A stretch of 34,930 bases of DNA from an uncultured Prevotellaceae bacterium (GTDB lineage: Bacteria > Bacteroidota > Bacteroidia > Bacteroidales > Bacteroidaceae): the NCBI GenBank assembly GCA_946541745.1, contig CAMNJY010000006.1, forward strand, positions 1-34,930. The letters run 5' to 3'. Positions within the stretch are counted from its first letter, which is position 1; each line of letters opens with the position of its first letter. The position numbers and the translations under genes are program-made. A model generated the notes under the pieces. The model made no database searches. It was given only the letters and a program-made list of their open reading frames with translations, and was not told where the DNA came from. Shown in pieces: positions 1 through 8,420 of this stretch.

Positions 1-2978
1 ATCCAGCGGTCGCTGAAGCGGGCGTTGCCCATGGGGTCGGTGTAGCTGACGCGGGGCACGTCGGTCTGCTGCCCCTCGGTGGTCCAGCGGTTGTTGAGTG
101 CCGTTGTCTGGTTGAGGAACAGGCTGCCGCCCTCTATGAGTGAGCGCTGATAGTTGTAGATGTCGCCTCCGAGCGAATAGTTCATCACGGCGGCCAGCGT
201 CAGGCGCTTGTAGTTGACGGTGGTCGACAGGTTGCCGTAGATGTCGGGGTTGGGGTCGCCGATGACGGTGCGGTCGTTGTCGTTGATGATGTTGTTGTGG
301 TCGAGGTCGGCAAAGCGCATGTCGCCGGCACTGAAGTAGGCGCGGTCGCCGTTGGCCTTCATCATGTAGAGGCCGTCGCTCTTGGCATCGGCGGCGGTGG
401 TATAGACCCCCTCAGACTTGTAGCCGTAGAAGACGCCCACGGGCTGGCCCACCTGGGTGAGCACCGAGGCACCGTAGACCTGGGTCTCGAAGGCGCGGTC
501 GGCGTCGGGCAGGGCGGTCACCTTGTTCTTATAGTGACCGGCCGAGGCGCCCAGCTCCCAGCGGAAATCCTTCAGGGCGAGCAGCTTCAGGCGGATGGCG
601 GCATCGAAGCCCATGTTTTCGAGCTTGCCCTCATTGCTCCAGTTCTGCTGAAGGCCGCTCGTCCATGCCAGCTGTCGCAGCGAGAGCAGGTTGGACGTCC
701 AGCTTTTGTAGACGTTCAGCCCCACGCTGAGGCGGTTGTTGAGGAAGTTGCCGTGGATGGCGGCGGTGAGGCGGCTGGTGGTCTCCCACTGCAGCTCGGT
801 GTTGCCGATGTTGCCGATAGACTTGCCGGTGGCCGTGCTGTTGAGCATGCGGTTGGCCACGAAGTAGGAGCGCGAGGCGGTGTAGTCGATGTCGTCGTTG
901 CCCGTCATGTCGAAGCCGACGCTGAGGCGCAGGTAGTCTATGCCCTTGACACCGGCCAGCCAGCGCTCGTTGCTGAGCACCCAAGCGGCCTCGGCGCTGG
1001 GGAAGAGCCCCCAGACGACGCCGCCCAGCTTGAGGCCGGAGCCGGCATCGCCGAAGCGCGACGACGTGTGGGCCGACAGTCCGGCCTGGGCGTAGAGCCG
1101 TGAGTCGTAGTTGTAGCGGGCCTGCGCGTACCACATGAATTCGCGGGTCTGGTCGTCGGCGCCGCCGGTGGACTTGAACTGCAGCGAGCTGCTCATGTTG
1201 GGCGTCTTGTCGTTGCCGGTATTATAGCCGCGCTGCGACGTCAGGCTGTAGTCGCTGTTGAAGTAGCGGAAACCGCCCTCGGCTCCTATCTGGTGGGCAC
1301 CGTAGCGGTTTTCCCAGGCCAGCCGCGTGTCGCTCTGCAGCACGGTCTGGCGCGAAGCCTGGCTCTGCGCCATGTTCTGCAGGGTGGTGCCCTCGTCAAG
1401 TCCGTCGACCACGAAGGTGGGCACGCCCTGGATAGGCAGGTAGTAGTTCTCGTTGGTGTTGACCAGCGTCAGTGAAAAGTGCTCGCTGACGGCGAGGTGG
1501 CTGTTGATCTGGAAGCGGGGGCGCACGGAGAAGATGATGAGGCGGTTGCCCTGCGAGTTGCGGTTCTTGCCCTCACCGTGCTCCAATATGGCTACGGGGT
1601 TGGCCAGCCGTCCGCGGCCCTGGAACATGCCTTCCAGGTAGTCGTCGGCCTCAGCAAGGTAGTGGCTCTCCTGGCCCTGCTTGTCGAAGGCGTAAGGCGA
1701 GAGGAACGGCGCTTTGGCCAGGGCGATGAACGAGGGGGCGGTCATCACCCCTGACAGCGGCGACAGGGGTGCACCGTCGTCGCGCAGCTTGCGGTCGACG
1801 TCGCTGTAGGAGGCGTCGAAGCGGACGTTGAGCCCGCGCAGCACCTCGATATCGCTGTTGAGGCGCATGCTGAAGCGTGAGTAGTCGTTCTGCTTGAGCG
1901 TGCTGTTGGCCAGAGAGTAGCCTACTGAGAGGTTGTAGGAGGCCACGTTGTCGCCGCCCTGCACGTTGATGCCGTAGTTCTGCGAGAAGGCGTTCTTGTA
2001 GACCTGGTCAGGCCAGTCGGTGTGGTTGTGGTACTGGTTGTAGTAGAAGTAGTTGGGGTCGTTGCTCAGGTACTTCATGTGTCCCAGCGCGCCGGTCTTG
2101 TCGGCCAGCAGCTCGGTGGTGTAGAGCCTGTATTCCTCGGCGTCCATCATGCGCGGCAGCTGCGGTGTGAGCTCGAAGCGGCCGTTGATGTTGACATCAA
2201 TCTTGGTGGCCATCGACTTGTTGCGCTTGGTGTGGATGAGGATGACGCCATTGGCACCCTTGGCGCCGTAGAGGGCGGTGCCGTTCTTGATGACCTCGAC
2301 GCGCTCTATGTCGTTGACGTTGAGGTTGGCCAGCATGTTGTTGAAGTAGCCGTCGTGGAGCAGCTCGCGGCCGTACTGCATGTCGAGCAGCACGTCGTCG
2401 ACCACCACCAGGGGCTGGGCATTGGCCTGTATCGAGTTGATACCCCCGACGAGCATCATGTTGCCCATGCCGGGAATGGCACTGCGCGACACCGAGCGGA
2501 TGTCGGCGCCTAACTGCTGGGCAACGAGCGGGTCGATGCTCACTGCCGACGTAGCCGCGAAGTTGGTGGCCTCGGCCGACAGGGTGGCTGCCGTCTGCGA
2601 TTTGTAGAACGCGCTGAACACCTCGGGGTAGAGGGCACCGTCGGCCTGGCTGTTGCTGACGGCGCGCTGCTCAAGGTTGTAGCCGTCAACGCGCATGAGC
2701 ACCGAGCTGACGTACTGGGGGGCCTTCAGTTCGTAACGGCCCTCGTCGTCGGTCATGGCCGAGTAGCGGGGCTCGCCGTAAGCCGCCACGATGACACCCG
2801 CTATGGGCTGGCCTGTGGCTGCGTCGACCACTTGGCCGGTGACGGTCTTCAACTGGTCCTGGGCTTTCACGATTGAGCTTTGAAAACTGAAGATTGAAAA
2901 TTGGAGGCATATAGCCGCAATCCGCAATTTCCTGGTCCAATCCTTTTTCTGGAATTGTATGTTCATAGTCTTCTTCAT
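1..2978 (-). CDS. SusC/RagA-like TonB-dependent outer membrane porin (C-terminus cut by window edge)
   Basis: Outer membrane TonB-dependent transporter of the SusC type, which imports oligomers together with surface lipoproteins. About 992 residues are visible; the frame is open to base 1, so the C-terminal part lies outside. The ATG at 2978 gives MKKTMN followed by a hydrophobic signal segment (LQFSIFSFQSSIVKAQ). Then comes a carboxypeptidase-like regulatory domain (VTGQVVDAATGQPIAGV, residues about 45-120), a plug containing PLVVVDDVLLD and RVEVIKNGTALYGAKGANGV, and a long beta-barrel region with many aromatic/glycine strands. The usual SusC plug phrase resembling LQGRVAGLxV is absent, so the plug is divergent. 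It starts 9 bases after the stop of the upstream FAS1 gene and is the last visible gene of the operon; its own SusD may lie further left. The signal peptide core is encoded by heptamer repeats (see repeat at 2874-2901). Confidence 0.9.
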   Translation of the reverse strand, partial: MKKTMNIQFQKKDWTRKLRIAAICLQFSIFSFQSSIVKAQDQLKTVTGQVVDAATGQPIAGVIVAAYGEPRYSAMTDDEGRYELKAPQYVSSVLMRVDGYNLEQRAVSNSQADGALYPEVFSAFYKSQTAATLSAEATNFAATSAVSIDPLVAQQLGADIRSVSRSAIPGMGNMMLVGGINSIQANAQPLVVVDDVLLDMQYGRELLHDGYFNNMLANLNVNDIERVEVIKNGTALYGAKGANGVILIHTKRNKSMATKIDVNINGRFELTPQLPRMMDAEEYRLYTTELLADKTGALGHMKYLSNDPNYFYYNQYHNHTDWPDQVYKNAFSQNYGINVQGGDNVASYNLSVGYSLANSTLKQNDYSRFSMRLNSDIEVLRGLNVRFDASYSDVDRKLRDDGAPLSPLSGVMTAPSFIALAKAPFLSPYAFDKQGQESHYLAEADDYLEGMFQGRGRLANPVAILEHGEGKNRNSQGNRLIIFSVRPRFQINSHLAVSEHFSLTLVNTNENYYLPIQGVPTFVVDGLDEGTTLQNMAQSQASRQTVLQSDTRLAWENRYGAHQIGAEGGFRYFNSDYSLTSQRGYNTGNDKTPNMSSSLQFKSTGGADDQTREFMWYAQARYNYDSRLYAQAGLSAHTSSRFGDAGSGLKLGGVVWGLFPSAEAAWVLSNERWLAGVKGIDYLRLSVGFDMTGNDDIDYTASRSYFVANRMLNSTATGKSIGNIGNTELQWETTSRLTAAIHGNFLNNRLSVGLNVYKSWTSNLLSLRQLAWTSGLQQNWSNEGKLENMGFDAAIRLKLLALKDFRWELGASAGHYKNKVTALPDADRAFETQVYGASVLTQVGQPVGVFYGYKSEGVYTTAADAKSDGLYMMKANGDRAYFSAGDMRFADLDHNNIINDNDRTVIGDPNPDIYGNLSTTVNYKRLTLAAVMNYSLGGDIYNYQRSLIEGGSLFLNQTTALNNRWTTEGQQTDVPRVSYTDPMGNARFSDRW
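2874..2901 (-). repeat. Heptamer repeats encoding the SusC signal peptide core
   Basis: Four consecutive 7-base units on the minus strand, read ATTTTCA, ATCTTCA, GTTTTCA, AAGCTCA. They lie inside the signal peptide of the left-hand SusC and encode part of its hydrophobic core. The same kind of units occur in intergenic arrays nearby. Confidence 0.75.
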
Positions 2979-3004
2979 TTTCAATTATCAATTTTCAACT
3001 TTCA
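2977..3004 (-). repeat. Heptamer array spanning FAS1 stop and SusC start
   Basis: Four units on the plus strand (ATTTTCA, ATTATCA, ATTTTCA, ACTTTCA). On the minus strand they read as an A-rich run of TGAAAAT-like units. The array contains the last codons and stop of the FAS1 gene, the 9-base gap, and the first bases of the SusC start codon. It therefore supplies the A-rich sequence just upstream of the SusC start. Confidence 0.75.
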
Positions 3005-4631
3005 TTTTTCTGGGACGCAGGTAGATGCAGTCCAGGTACATCTCACGGGAATAGCGGCTGGTTTCGCGGGCCAGGATGTTGCACTGCAGCCTGACAGTGA
3101 CCTTGATGTCGTTCTGGTCGTAGTTGCAGGTAGGCAGGTGGAAGGCCTCTGCCAGCACCACGGTGTCGACGCGCTCGGGGTGGGTGGTGAACTGGGTTTT
3201 GCCGCAGTCGAAGGTCTTGCTCTTGCCCGACTCGTCCACATAGTCTATATAAGCCCTGAACTTGCACGGGTTAGAATTGTTGGCCACCTGTCCGCCCACG
3301 GTCTGCGGCAGGATGATAGCACAGATGTCGTAGTCGGCGCTGAGGGTGTTGTTCACGCGGAAGGTCAGCTCCCAGTTGGAGGTCGTCGTCCGGGGCAGAA
3401 TCTGCAGGTATGAACCTTCCGACACGCTGTCGGCGGCCACCAGGCGGGCATTGTAAGAGCAGTCTTTCTCGGCCGTGATGAGTGAGCGGTCCTCAGCCTC
3501 GCTCCACAGTTCCTTGAAGTAGGTCTGCTCGGGGGTGAACGGCCACGTCTGCGTCTGGTAGAGCACGCCGTTGCTGCACGCTATGGGCTGTGCGCCGTAG
3601 AGGATGCCCCCCGGCTCGAAGGGTCGTCTGAACACGTGGTTGACGGGTTTGCCGACCTTGGCTGTCAGACGGCTTTGCAGGTACTGCACCGACACCAGTG
3701 AGTCGTTGGTCGACAGCTGGTCGGTCATGTTGAAGACGGCGTCGTCGAGCAGTGCGCGGGTGGTCCAGTACTGCTGCAGGGAGTCGCGCTTGAGCATCTG
3801 CTCGTCGTAGACGAAGTAGCGCGAAGCCTCGTCCCAGGCCTGCTGCCATCCGTCGGCAGAGGGTGCCACGGCCCAGTAGAGCGAGTCCTCGGCGTCGAGG
3901 TAGCCTATGCGCTCCAGCATGCGGTTGCGCTCTATGACCACGGAGTCTACATAGACGGGCACGCCCTCAATGATGCCGCTCGACACCGAAGCGTCGGCGT
4001 CGAAGTAGTCTTCCTCGTACTGGCGCAGCTGACGGCCGATGGCGCTGAACTGCGACAGGTCGCTCAGCGACTCGTAGAGGCTGCGCATGTAGGGCAGCGG
4101 GCGCTGGGCCACGTGCATGATGCCGTTCTTGGCATGGCGGTTGAGCGAGCTCAGGCCCACGCCGCCAATCTGCCCGTCGGCAGAGGTCATATACTTGGTG
4201 TTCAGCAGGCGTATCTGCTGAGGCTCGGCGGTCACCGAGCTCAGCGAGCGCGACAGGTGGTTCTGCACGAAGGCTTTCTCTACCATGGAGTCGCCCTGGG
4301 CGGTCTGTACCAGTTGGAGGAGCGAGTCTTTGTTGAACGTGCCGTTGACGGGTGCCACGACCGTGAACGACTGTCCGCTGCTGAGCAGGTCGGCATAGCT
4401 GACGACGGTCTTGCGGTGCATGCGGAACAGCTTGGTCTGCTCCAGCACCTGGCAGAAGTCGCTCAGCTGGGGTTCGGCCTTGAGCTGCTGCCAGAGTGTC
4501 AGGGTGCTGCCCTCGGCGGCATTGGCATCGTCGTAGTGGTCGTTCCAGTCGGCGCAGGCGGTGAGGGCCGCGGCGGTGCCGCAGCATATCGAACCGGCGA
4601 TGATGTATTGCTTGATGTTTCGGATATTCAT
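2988..4631 (-). CDS. FAS1 (fasciclin) domain lipoprotein, 547 aa
   Basis: Predicted surface lipoprotein. The N-terminus is a lipoprotein signal ending ALTAC, with Cys26 followed by ADWNDHYDD; such acidic residues after the cysteine are known to send Bacteroidota lipoproteins to the cell surface. One FAS1 domain is visible at about residues 40-185, with its first box as SFTVVAPVNGTFNKD and its second as NGIMHVAQRPLPY. The remaining 350 residues are not recognised; the end (about 400-540) has beta-rich segments and could be a ligand-binding sandwich fold, which is inference. It sits between another FAS1 lipoprotein and a SusC, with 63- and 9-base gaps, so it is probably co-transcribed and may act as a lid or accessory binder for the SusC. 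ATG start chosen because it gives the complete lipoprotein signal. Confidence 0.85.
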   Translation of the reverse strand: MNIRNIKQYIIAGSICCGTAAALTACADWNDHYDDANAAEGSTLTLWQQLKAEPQLSDFCQVLEQTKLFRMHRKTVVSYADLLSSGQSFTVVAPVNGTFNKDSLLQLVQTAQGDSMVEKAFVQNHLSRSLSSVTAEPQQIRLLNTKYMTSADGQIGGVGLSSLNRHAKNGIMHVAQRPLPYMRSLYESLSDLSQFSAIGRQLRQYEEDYFDADASVSSGIIEGVPVYVDSVVIERNRMLERIGYLDAEDSLYWAVAPSADGWQQAWDEASRYFVYDEQMLKRDSLQQYWTTRALLDDAVFNMTDQLSTNDSLVSVQYLQSRLTAKVGKPVNHVFRRPFEPGGILYGAQPIACSNGVLYQTQTWPFTPEQTYFKELWSEAEDRSLITAEKDCSYNARLVAADSVSEGSYLQILPRTTTSNWELTFRVNNTLSADYDICAIILPQTVGGQVANNSNPCKFRAYIDYVDESGKSKTFDCGKTQFTTHPERVDTVVLAEAFHLPTCNYDQNDIKVTVRLQCNILARETSRYSREMYLDCIYLRPRKMKVEN

Positions 4632-4641
4632 AACGCTATTA

Positions 4642-4681
4642 TCTCATTATCTCAATGTCTCAATGTCTCATTATCTCAATC
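4642..4681. repeat. Octamer tandem array between two FAS1 genes
   Basis: Five 8-base units on the plus strand: TCTCATTA, TCTCAATG, TCTCAATG, TCTCATTA, TCTCAATC. They fill most of the 63-base gap between the FAS1 stop at 4695 and the next FAS1 start at 4631. The unit is related in sense to the heptamer arrays at other junctions but has an 8-base period. Confidence 0.85.
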
Positions 4682-4694
4682 TCCTGATTCCCCG

Positions 4695-6659
4695 TCAATG
4701 GGTGTCTTCGCCTTCGGGGCTTCCGTAAACACTCTTCGGGCAGATCTCGATGTAGTCGAACGACCAGTAGCACTGGTCATCCTCGAGCACCTGGCGGCAG
4801 CGCAGGTAGTAGTCCTGGTTGGCATCCAGATACTGGGTGGTCAGTATGCGGCGCAGGTTCCAGTTGTTGCTGCGCAGCGGGTTCTCGGCACCCTCGGAGC
4901 GATAGCTGTCCATGCCCTTCATGTAGCCGTGGTTGCGCATGGCCTTGTCGTTGGCCGTGTTCTCGTCCTTGTCGTCGGTGTCCTCCACCCAGCCTATGGT
5001 GGGGTCGCCGCCGTAGGTGCGCAGGTCGACGGGTATGCCGCAAGGCTCGTTGTTGAGGTAGAACTGCACCACGCCGCGCTCATCGCCGACGGTGTAGCCC
5101 AGACGTATCTCATAGGTGCCTGACGGCACGGGCGGCAGTTTGAAGGTGACGTCGAAGATGCCGCTGATGCAGACGGCATTGGCCTGGTAGGAGTTCCAGT
5201 AGCCCACGTCGCTATGCACGCCTACATAGGCTTTGGTGCCGCGTACCGTCCAGTTGGTGATGTAGTCGTTGCGGAATCCTGTCAGGATGTCCTCGCCGTA
5301 GCGGCCGCGGCCGTTGCAGTTCTGGAAGTCGGGGCTGAGGGTGGTGGCATCGACGCGCACACGGCAGTTGAGCACCTGTTCGCGCACCTGTACACTGTAG
5401 GCCAAGATATCGTCAAGATAGTGGTAGACGCCGTTGATGGCGTTCTGGTTGGACGAGCCTGACTCTGAGGGCGAAAGCACCTTGGCGCCGCGTATCTGCA
5501 CACGGCGGTCGCCGAGGCCCTTGCGGTTGACGTACAGGCCCGAGGCGGGCTCGGCCATGCGCAAGATGGTGTGGGGGCACATGGTCTCGTAGAACTCCTC
5601 GGGGTCGGCCAGCGAGGTGATCCAGCAGCCTTCGCGCAGCTGCTTTGAACCTACAAACGAGTTGTACTGTATGACGCGGTCCAGGAGGTGGTAGCTCACG
5701 AAGCGGTTCAGCGGGTTGCGGCGGTCCTTGGGGTTGTCGTCGTACTTGCCCGCATCCTCGGGGTAGGTGGCGTCGTAGATGGTCTTGGCGTAGGCCGCGA
5801 GGTCGTCAATGGTGCGGATGTTATAGCGGTGGTACACCGAGTCGGGCTCGGCGAAGACGGTGTACTTGAAGTACCGCTTCTCGGGCCAGAACGAGGGCGT
5901 GTAGAGCTGGCTGCCCGACGTGCATCGCACCTTCACGCCGTTGTAGAGCGAGTCGAGGCTCTTCTTGTCGGCTCCCCACTGGTAGGTCTCGTCAATGTAG
6001 CGCATCAGCGAGTCGCCCATGCCCGTCAGCTTCAGTGCCTGCGAGAAGAGTGTCAGCGTGGAGTCGGTAGCTATCAGGTCGGGTATCATGTCGGACGTGG
6101 GTTGTATCATGCGGTTGACGATGTGTACCACGCCGTTGGTCACCGAGTCGTCGTACTCCACCATGCGCGACACCTTGTTGACGTAGTACAGGATGGCGTT
6201 GTTGTTGGTGACGTCGGAGTCGAGCGACAGGACGATGTAGGCGTCGTCCATGTTCAGTTCGGGCAGTGAGCCCTCGCCGATGTCGGTGGTGAAGAAGGCG
6301 CCCTTCTTGACGATGTGAGTACGTGCCAGCGTGTCGCACACCTCGGCGGGTATGTTGCTCACCGAGCCGTAGCCCGTCGACTTGAGGTACTGGTCGAAGG
6401 CGTCGTTGTTGGGTGCGAAGACGGTGAACTGTCCGTAGGTGGCCAGCATGGAGTAGTAGGGCGTGCGCTTGAGCATCTCTATAAACTGGCTCAGCCTGGT
6501 GTCGTTCTCGTTGAGGAACTCGGCTGCCGTTATCTTGCTCGACGCATAATAGTTGGTGGGCACGTCGTCGTCGTTGTCGACACAGGCGGTGAGGGCTGCG
6601 GCGACGCCGCTGCACAGCAGACAGACGGCCAGTAGGTGTTTTATGCTTTTGGAAATCAT
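4695..6659 (-). CDS. FAS1 (fasciclin) lipoprotein with two FAS1-like modules and C-terminal beta-rich domain, 654 aa
   Basis: Predicted surface lipoprotein of the uptake operon. The signal ends AALTAC with Cys26, followed by VDNDDD, a strong acidic surface-export tail. A first FAS1 domain runs from about residue 42 to 195 (QFTVFAPNNDAFDQYL … NGVVHIVNRMIQP). A second, more divergent one spans about 200-440 (FVSYHLLDRVIQYNS … NGVYHYLDDILAY). The last 200 residues include FDVTFKLPPVPSGTYEIRLG and YYLRCRQVLEDDQCYWSFDY, and resemble a sugar-binding type beta-sandwich; this is inference. ATG at 6659 is chosen because a reading from the upstream TTG at 6689 would add ten charged residues before the signal peptide. 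It lies 30 bases after the SusD stop. Confidence 0.86.
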   Translation of the reverse strand: MISKSIKHLLAVCLLCSGVAAALTACVDNDDDVPTNYYASSKITAAEFLNENDTRLSQFIEMLKRTPYYSMLATYGQFTVFAPNNDAFDQYLKSTGYGSVSNIPAEVCDTLARTHIVKKGAFFTTDIGEGSLPELNMDDAYIVLSLDSDVTNNNAILYYVNKVSRMVEYDDSVTNGVVHIVNRMIQPTSDMIPDLIATDSTLTLFSQALKLTGMGDSLMRYIDETYQWGADKKSLDSLYNGVKVRCTSGSQLYTPSFWPEKRYFKYTVFAEPDSVYHRYNIRTIDDLAAYAKTIYDATYPEDAGKYDDNPKDRRNPLNRFVSYHLLDRVIQYNSFVGSKQLREGCWITSLADPEEFYETMCPHTILRMAEPASGLYVNRKGLGDRRVQIRGAKVLSPSESGSSNQNAINGVYHYLDDILAYSVQVREQVLNCRVRVDATTLSPDFQNCNGRGRYGEDILTGFRNDYITNWTVRGTKAYVGVHSDVGYWNSYQANAVCISGIFDVTFKLPPVPSGTYEIRLGYTVGDERGVVQFYLNNEPCGIPVDLRTYGGDPTIGWVEDTDDKDENTANDKAMRNHGYMKGMDSYRSEGAENPLRSNNWNLRRILTTQYLDANQDYYLRCRQVLEDDQCYWSFDYIEICPKSVYGSPEGEDTH

Positions 6660-6689
6660 AATTCTCTTTTTTCTGTTTTCGGTTGTCAA

Positions 6690-8390
6690 TTACTTCGTCA
6701 GCTCAGAGTCCTCGCCCTTGTTGAACGCGGGGTTCTGCCTCAGCAGCGGATTCACCTTCAGCTCGTTGCGGGCGTAGGGGAAGTAGATGTAGTTGGGGTC
6801 TGACAGCTTGATCTTGATGACGTTGATGTCCTGTATGTACTTCTGGGTGGCATGCGAGATGAGCCTGGTGTTGTTGCCGTCGCGCCGTGCTATGCGCACC
6901 AGGTCGTACCAGCGCTTGCCCTCGAAGAGGAACTCGCGCTGGCGCTCGTCGAGCAGCAGGTTCGACATGTCGGCCTTCGAGTTGATATAGTTGTCGAGCT
7001 TCAGCGTGTCCACGCTTGGCGTTGACGACGTCACGTTGTGGGCGCGCTTGTTGATGGTGTTGATGAGCGTGAAGGCGCGGGTAAAGCCCTCGTCGCCCCG
7101 CTCTATCTCGGCTTCGGCCTTCATCAGCACGACGTCGCTCAGGCGGTAGATGATCCAGTTGGCGTCGGAGCTGGCGCGGCGGTTGCTAACAAGCTTGGTG
7201 TCGCTGAAGTTCTTGATGTTCTGGGTGGTGAAGGTCACCGACGTGCGCGTGTACTTTGATATGGCGTAGCTGGAGCTGCTCTCCTCGGCCGACTCATAGG
7301 CGCGGCAGTCTCTGGCCCTGAACACCGAGTTGGAGCCCTGCGGCACCTCCTGCATCAGGAAGTCGGGCACGCTCAGACGGCCCATGACGTTGTTGTTGTT
7401 GCCATAGTAGGAGTTCACCCATGAGTTCTGCACGTTCTGGTTGGGGCGGAAGTAGAGTTCGAAAATGCTCTCGAAGGAGTTGCCCTGCCCGAAAATCTCG
7501 GTGTAGGCATTGCCGCAGAGGGTGCTGCCGAGGGGCGACTCCAGGATGAGGGGAATGTCGCCGAAGAGCTCGATGTTGCTCACCGTGCCTTCCCGCTCCA
7601 CCATTTCCTTGTACTGCTGGCGCTTGAAGTCGAGCACCAGGTCGCAGTACTTGATGACCTGGTCCCAGTCGCCTTTCCACAGATAGAGGTCGGCCAGCAG
7701 CGTGTAGACGGCCCACCGGGTGATGCGGCTGGAGTTCTGCCAGGCGTTGGGGCTGTCGTCGACGTAGTAGCGCCTGACGGCATCGCCCTTCACCTTCTCC
7801 AGGTCGGTGATGAGCGAGTCGAGCACGTCGTTGAAGGGCGTGGCCGGCAGCACGTAGTTCTGGGCGTCGTCGATACTGGGCGTGGTGGAGTAAGGCACGT
7901 CGCGGAAGGTGCGTATGAGGTAGAAATAGCACATGGCCCTCAGTGCCGACACCTCGGCAATGTTGGCTCGCATCTCGTCTTCAGTGTAGTTGGGGTCGAT
8001 GGCCTGCACCTGGGGGGCGTAGTGGCAGACGGTGTTGCAGCGGTTGATGACGTCATAGAACTTGGCCCAGTTGCACATGGGGTTGGAGGGCAGCAGGTTC
8101 TCCTTCAGTATCTCGTTGATCTCGTTAGGCACGCTGGCACCGGCCCTGACGTTGTCGGAGCGCAGCTCGCCCCACACGCCCATGCGGGTAATCACGTCGG
8201 CACTCTCCATGGCTTCGTAGCAGCCGTTGACCGCGCTGGTCACGTCGTCCTTCTGTGTCCAGTAGTTCTCGAGCACCACCTCGTTCATGGGCAGTATGTC
8301 GAGGAAGTCCGAGCAGCTGGCGGTAGTGGCGGCCAGGCCGCAGCCTACTGCGAACATGAGGACTGTGTTTTTGATATTTCTGGTAGTCAT
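6690..8390 (-). CDS. SusD/RagB-like surface nutrient-binding lipoprotein, 566 aa
   Basis: Surface lipoprotein that caps a SusC porin and captures the substrate. The signal peptide (MTTRNIKNTVLMFAVGCGL…) ends TTASC, followed by SDFLDILPMNEVV, the classic SusD N-terminus (CxDFLDxxP). The TPR-like helices typical of the family follow (for example ISALRAMCYFYLIRTFRDVPY-type segment AEVSALRAMCYFYLIRTF), and the end carries RQREFLFEGKRWYDLVRIAR, a highly conserved SusD motif, and YIYFPYARNELKVNP. Length is normal for the family. The gene starts 30 bases after the SusC at 8421 and pairs with it. ATG at 8390 is preferred over an in-frame TTG at 8399. The start is directly preceded by a heptamer array. 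Confidence 0.93.
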   Translation of the reverse strand: MTTRNIKNTVLMFAVGCGLAATTASCSDFLDILPMNEVVLENYWTQKDDVTSAVNGCYEAMESADVITRMGVWGELRSDNVRAGASVPNEINEILKENLLPSNPMCNWAKFYDVINRCNTVCHYAPQVQAIDPNYTEDEMRANIAEVSALRAMCYFYLIRTFRDVPYSTTPSIDDAQNYVLPATPFNDVLDSLITDLEKVKGDAVRRYYVDDSPNAWQNSSRITRWAVYTLLADLYLWKGDWDQVIKYCDLVLDFKRQQYKEMVEREGTVSNIELFGDIPLILESPLGSTLCGNAYTEIFGQGNSFESIFELYFRPNQNVQNSWVNSYYGNNNNVMGRLSVPDFLMQEVPQGSNSVFRARDCRAYESAEESSSSYAISKYTRTSVTFTTQNIKNFSDTKLVSNRRASSDANWIIYRLSDVVLMKAEAEIERGDEGFTRAFTLINTINKRAHNVTSSTPSVDTLKLDNYINSKADMSNLLLDERQREFLFEGKRWYDLVRIARRDGNNTRLISHATQKYIQDINVIKIKLSDPNYIYFPYARNELKVNPLLRQNPAFNKGEDSELTK

Positions 8391-8391
8391 A

Positions 8392-8419
8392 ATTCTCAAT
8401 TTTCAATTCTCAATACTCA
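8392..8419 (-). repeat. Heptamer array in the SusC-SusD gap
   Basis: Four units on the plus strand: ATTCTCA, ATTTTCA, ATTCTCA, ATACTCA. The array fills nearly the whole 30-base gap between the SusC stop and the SusD ATG, so on the mRNA it forms an A-rich TGAGAAT-type leader immediately before the SusD start. Confidence 0.8.
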
Positions 8420-8420
8420 A

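Noticed and set aside
2686..2991. 101-codon minus-strand frame overlapping the start of the left SusC
   Set aside because: It overlaps the SusC signal peptide and regulatory domain in another frame; its apparent protein has no recognisable features.
8391..8399. TTG start codon at 8399 for the SusD gene (and TTG at 6689 for a FAS1 gene)
   Set aside because: ATG codons at 8390 and 6659 directly open proper lipoprotein signal peptides; the TTG versions only add residues before them, at 8399 within the heptamer array.
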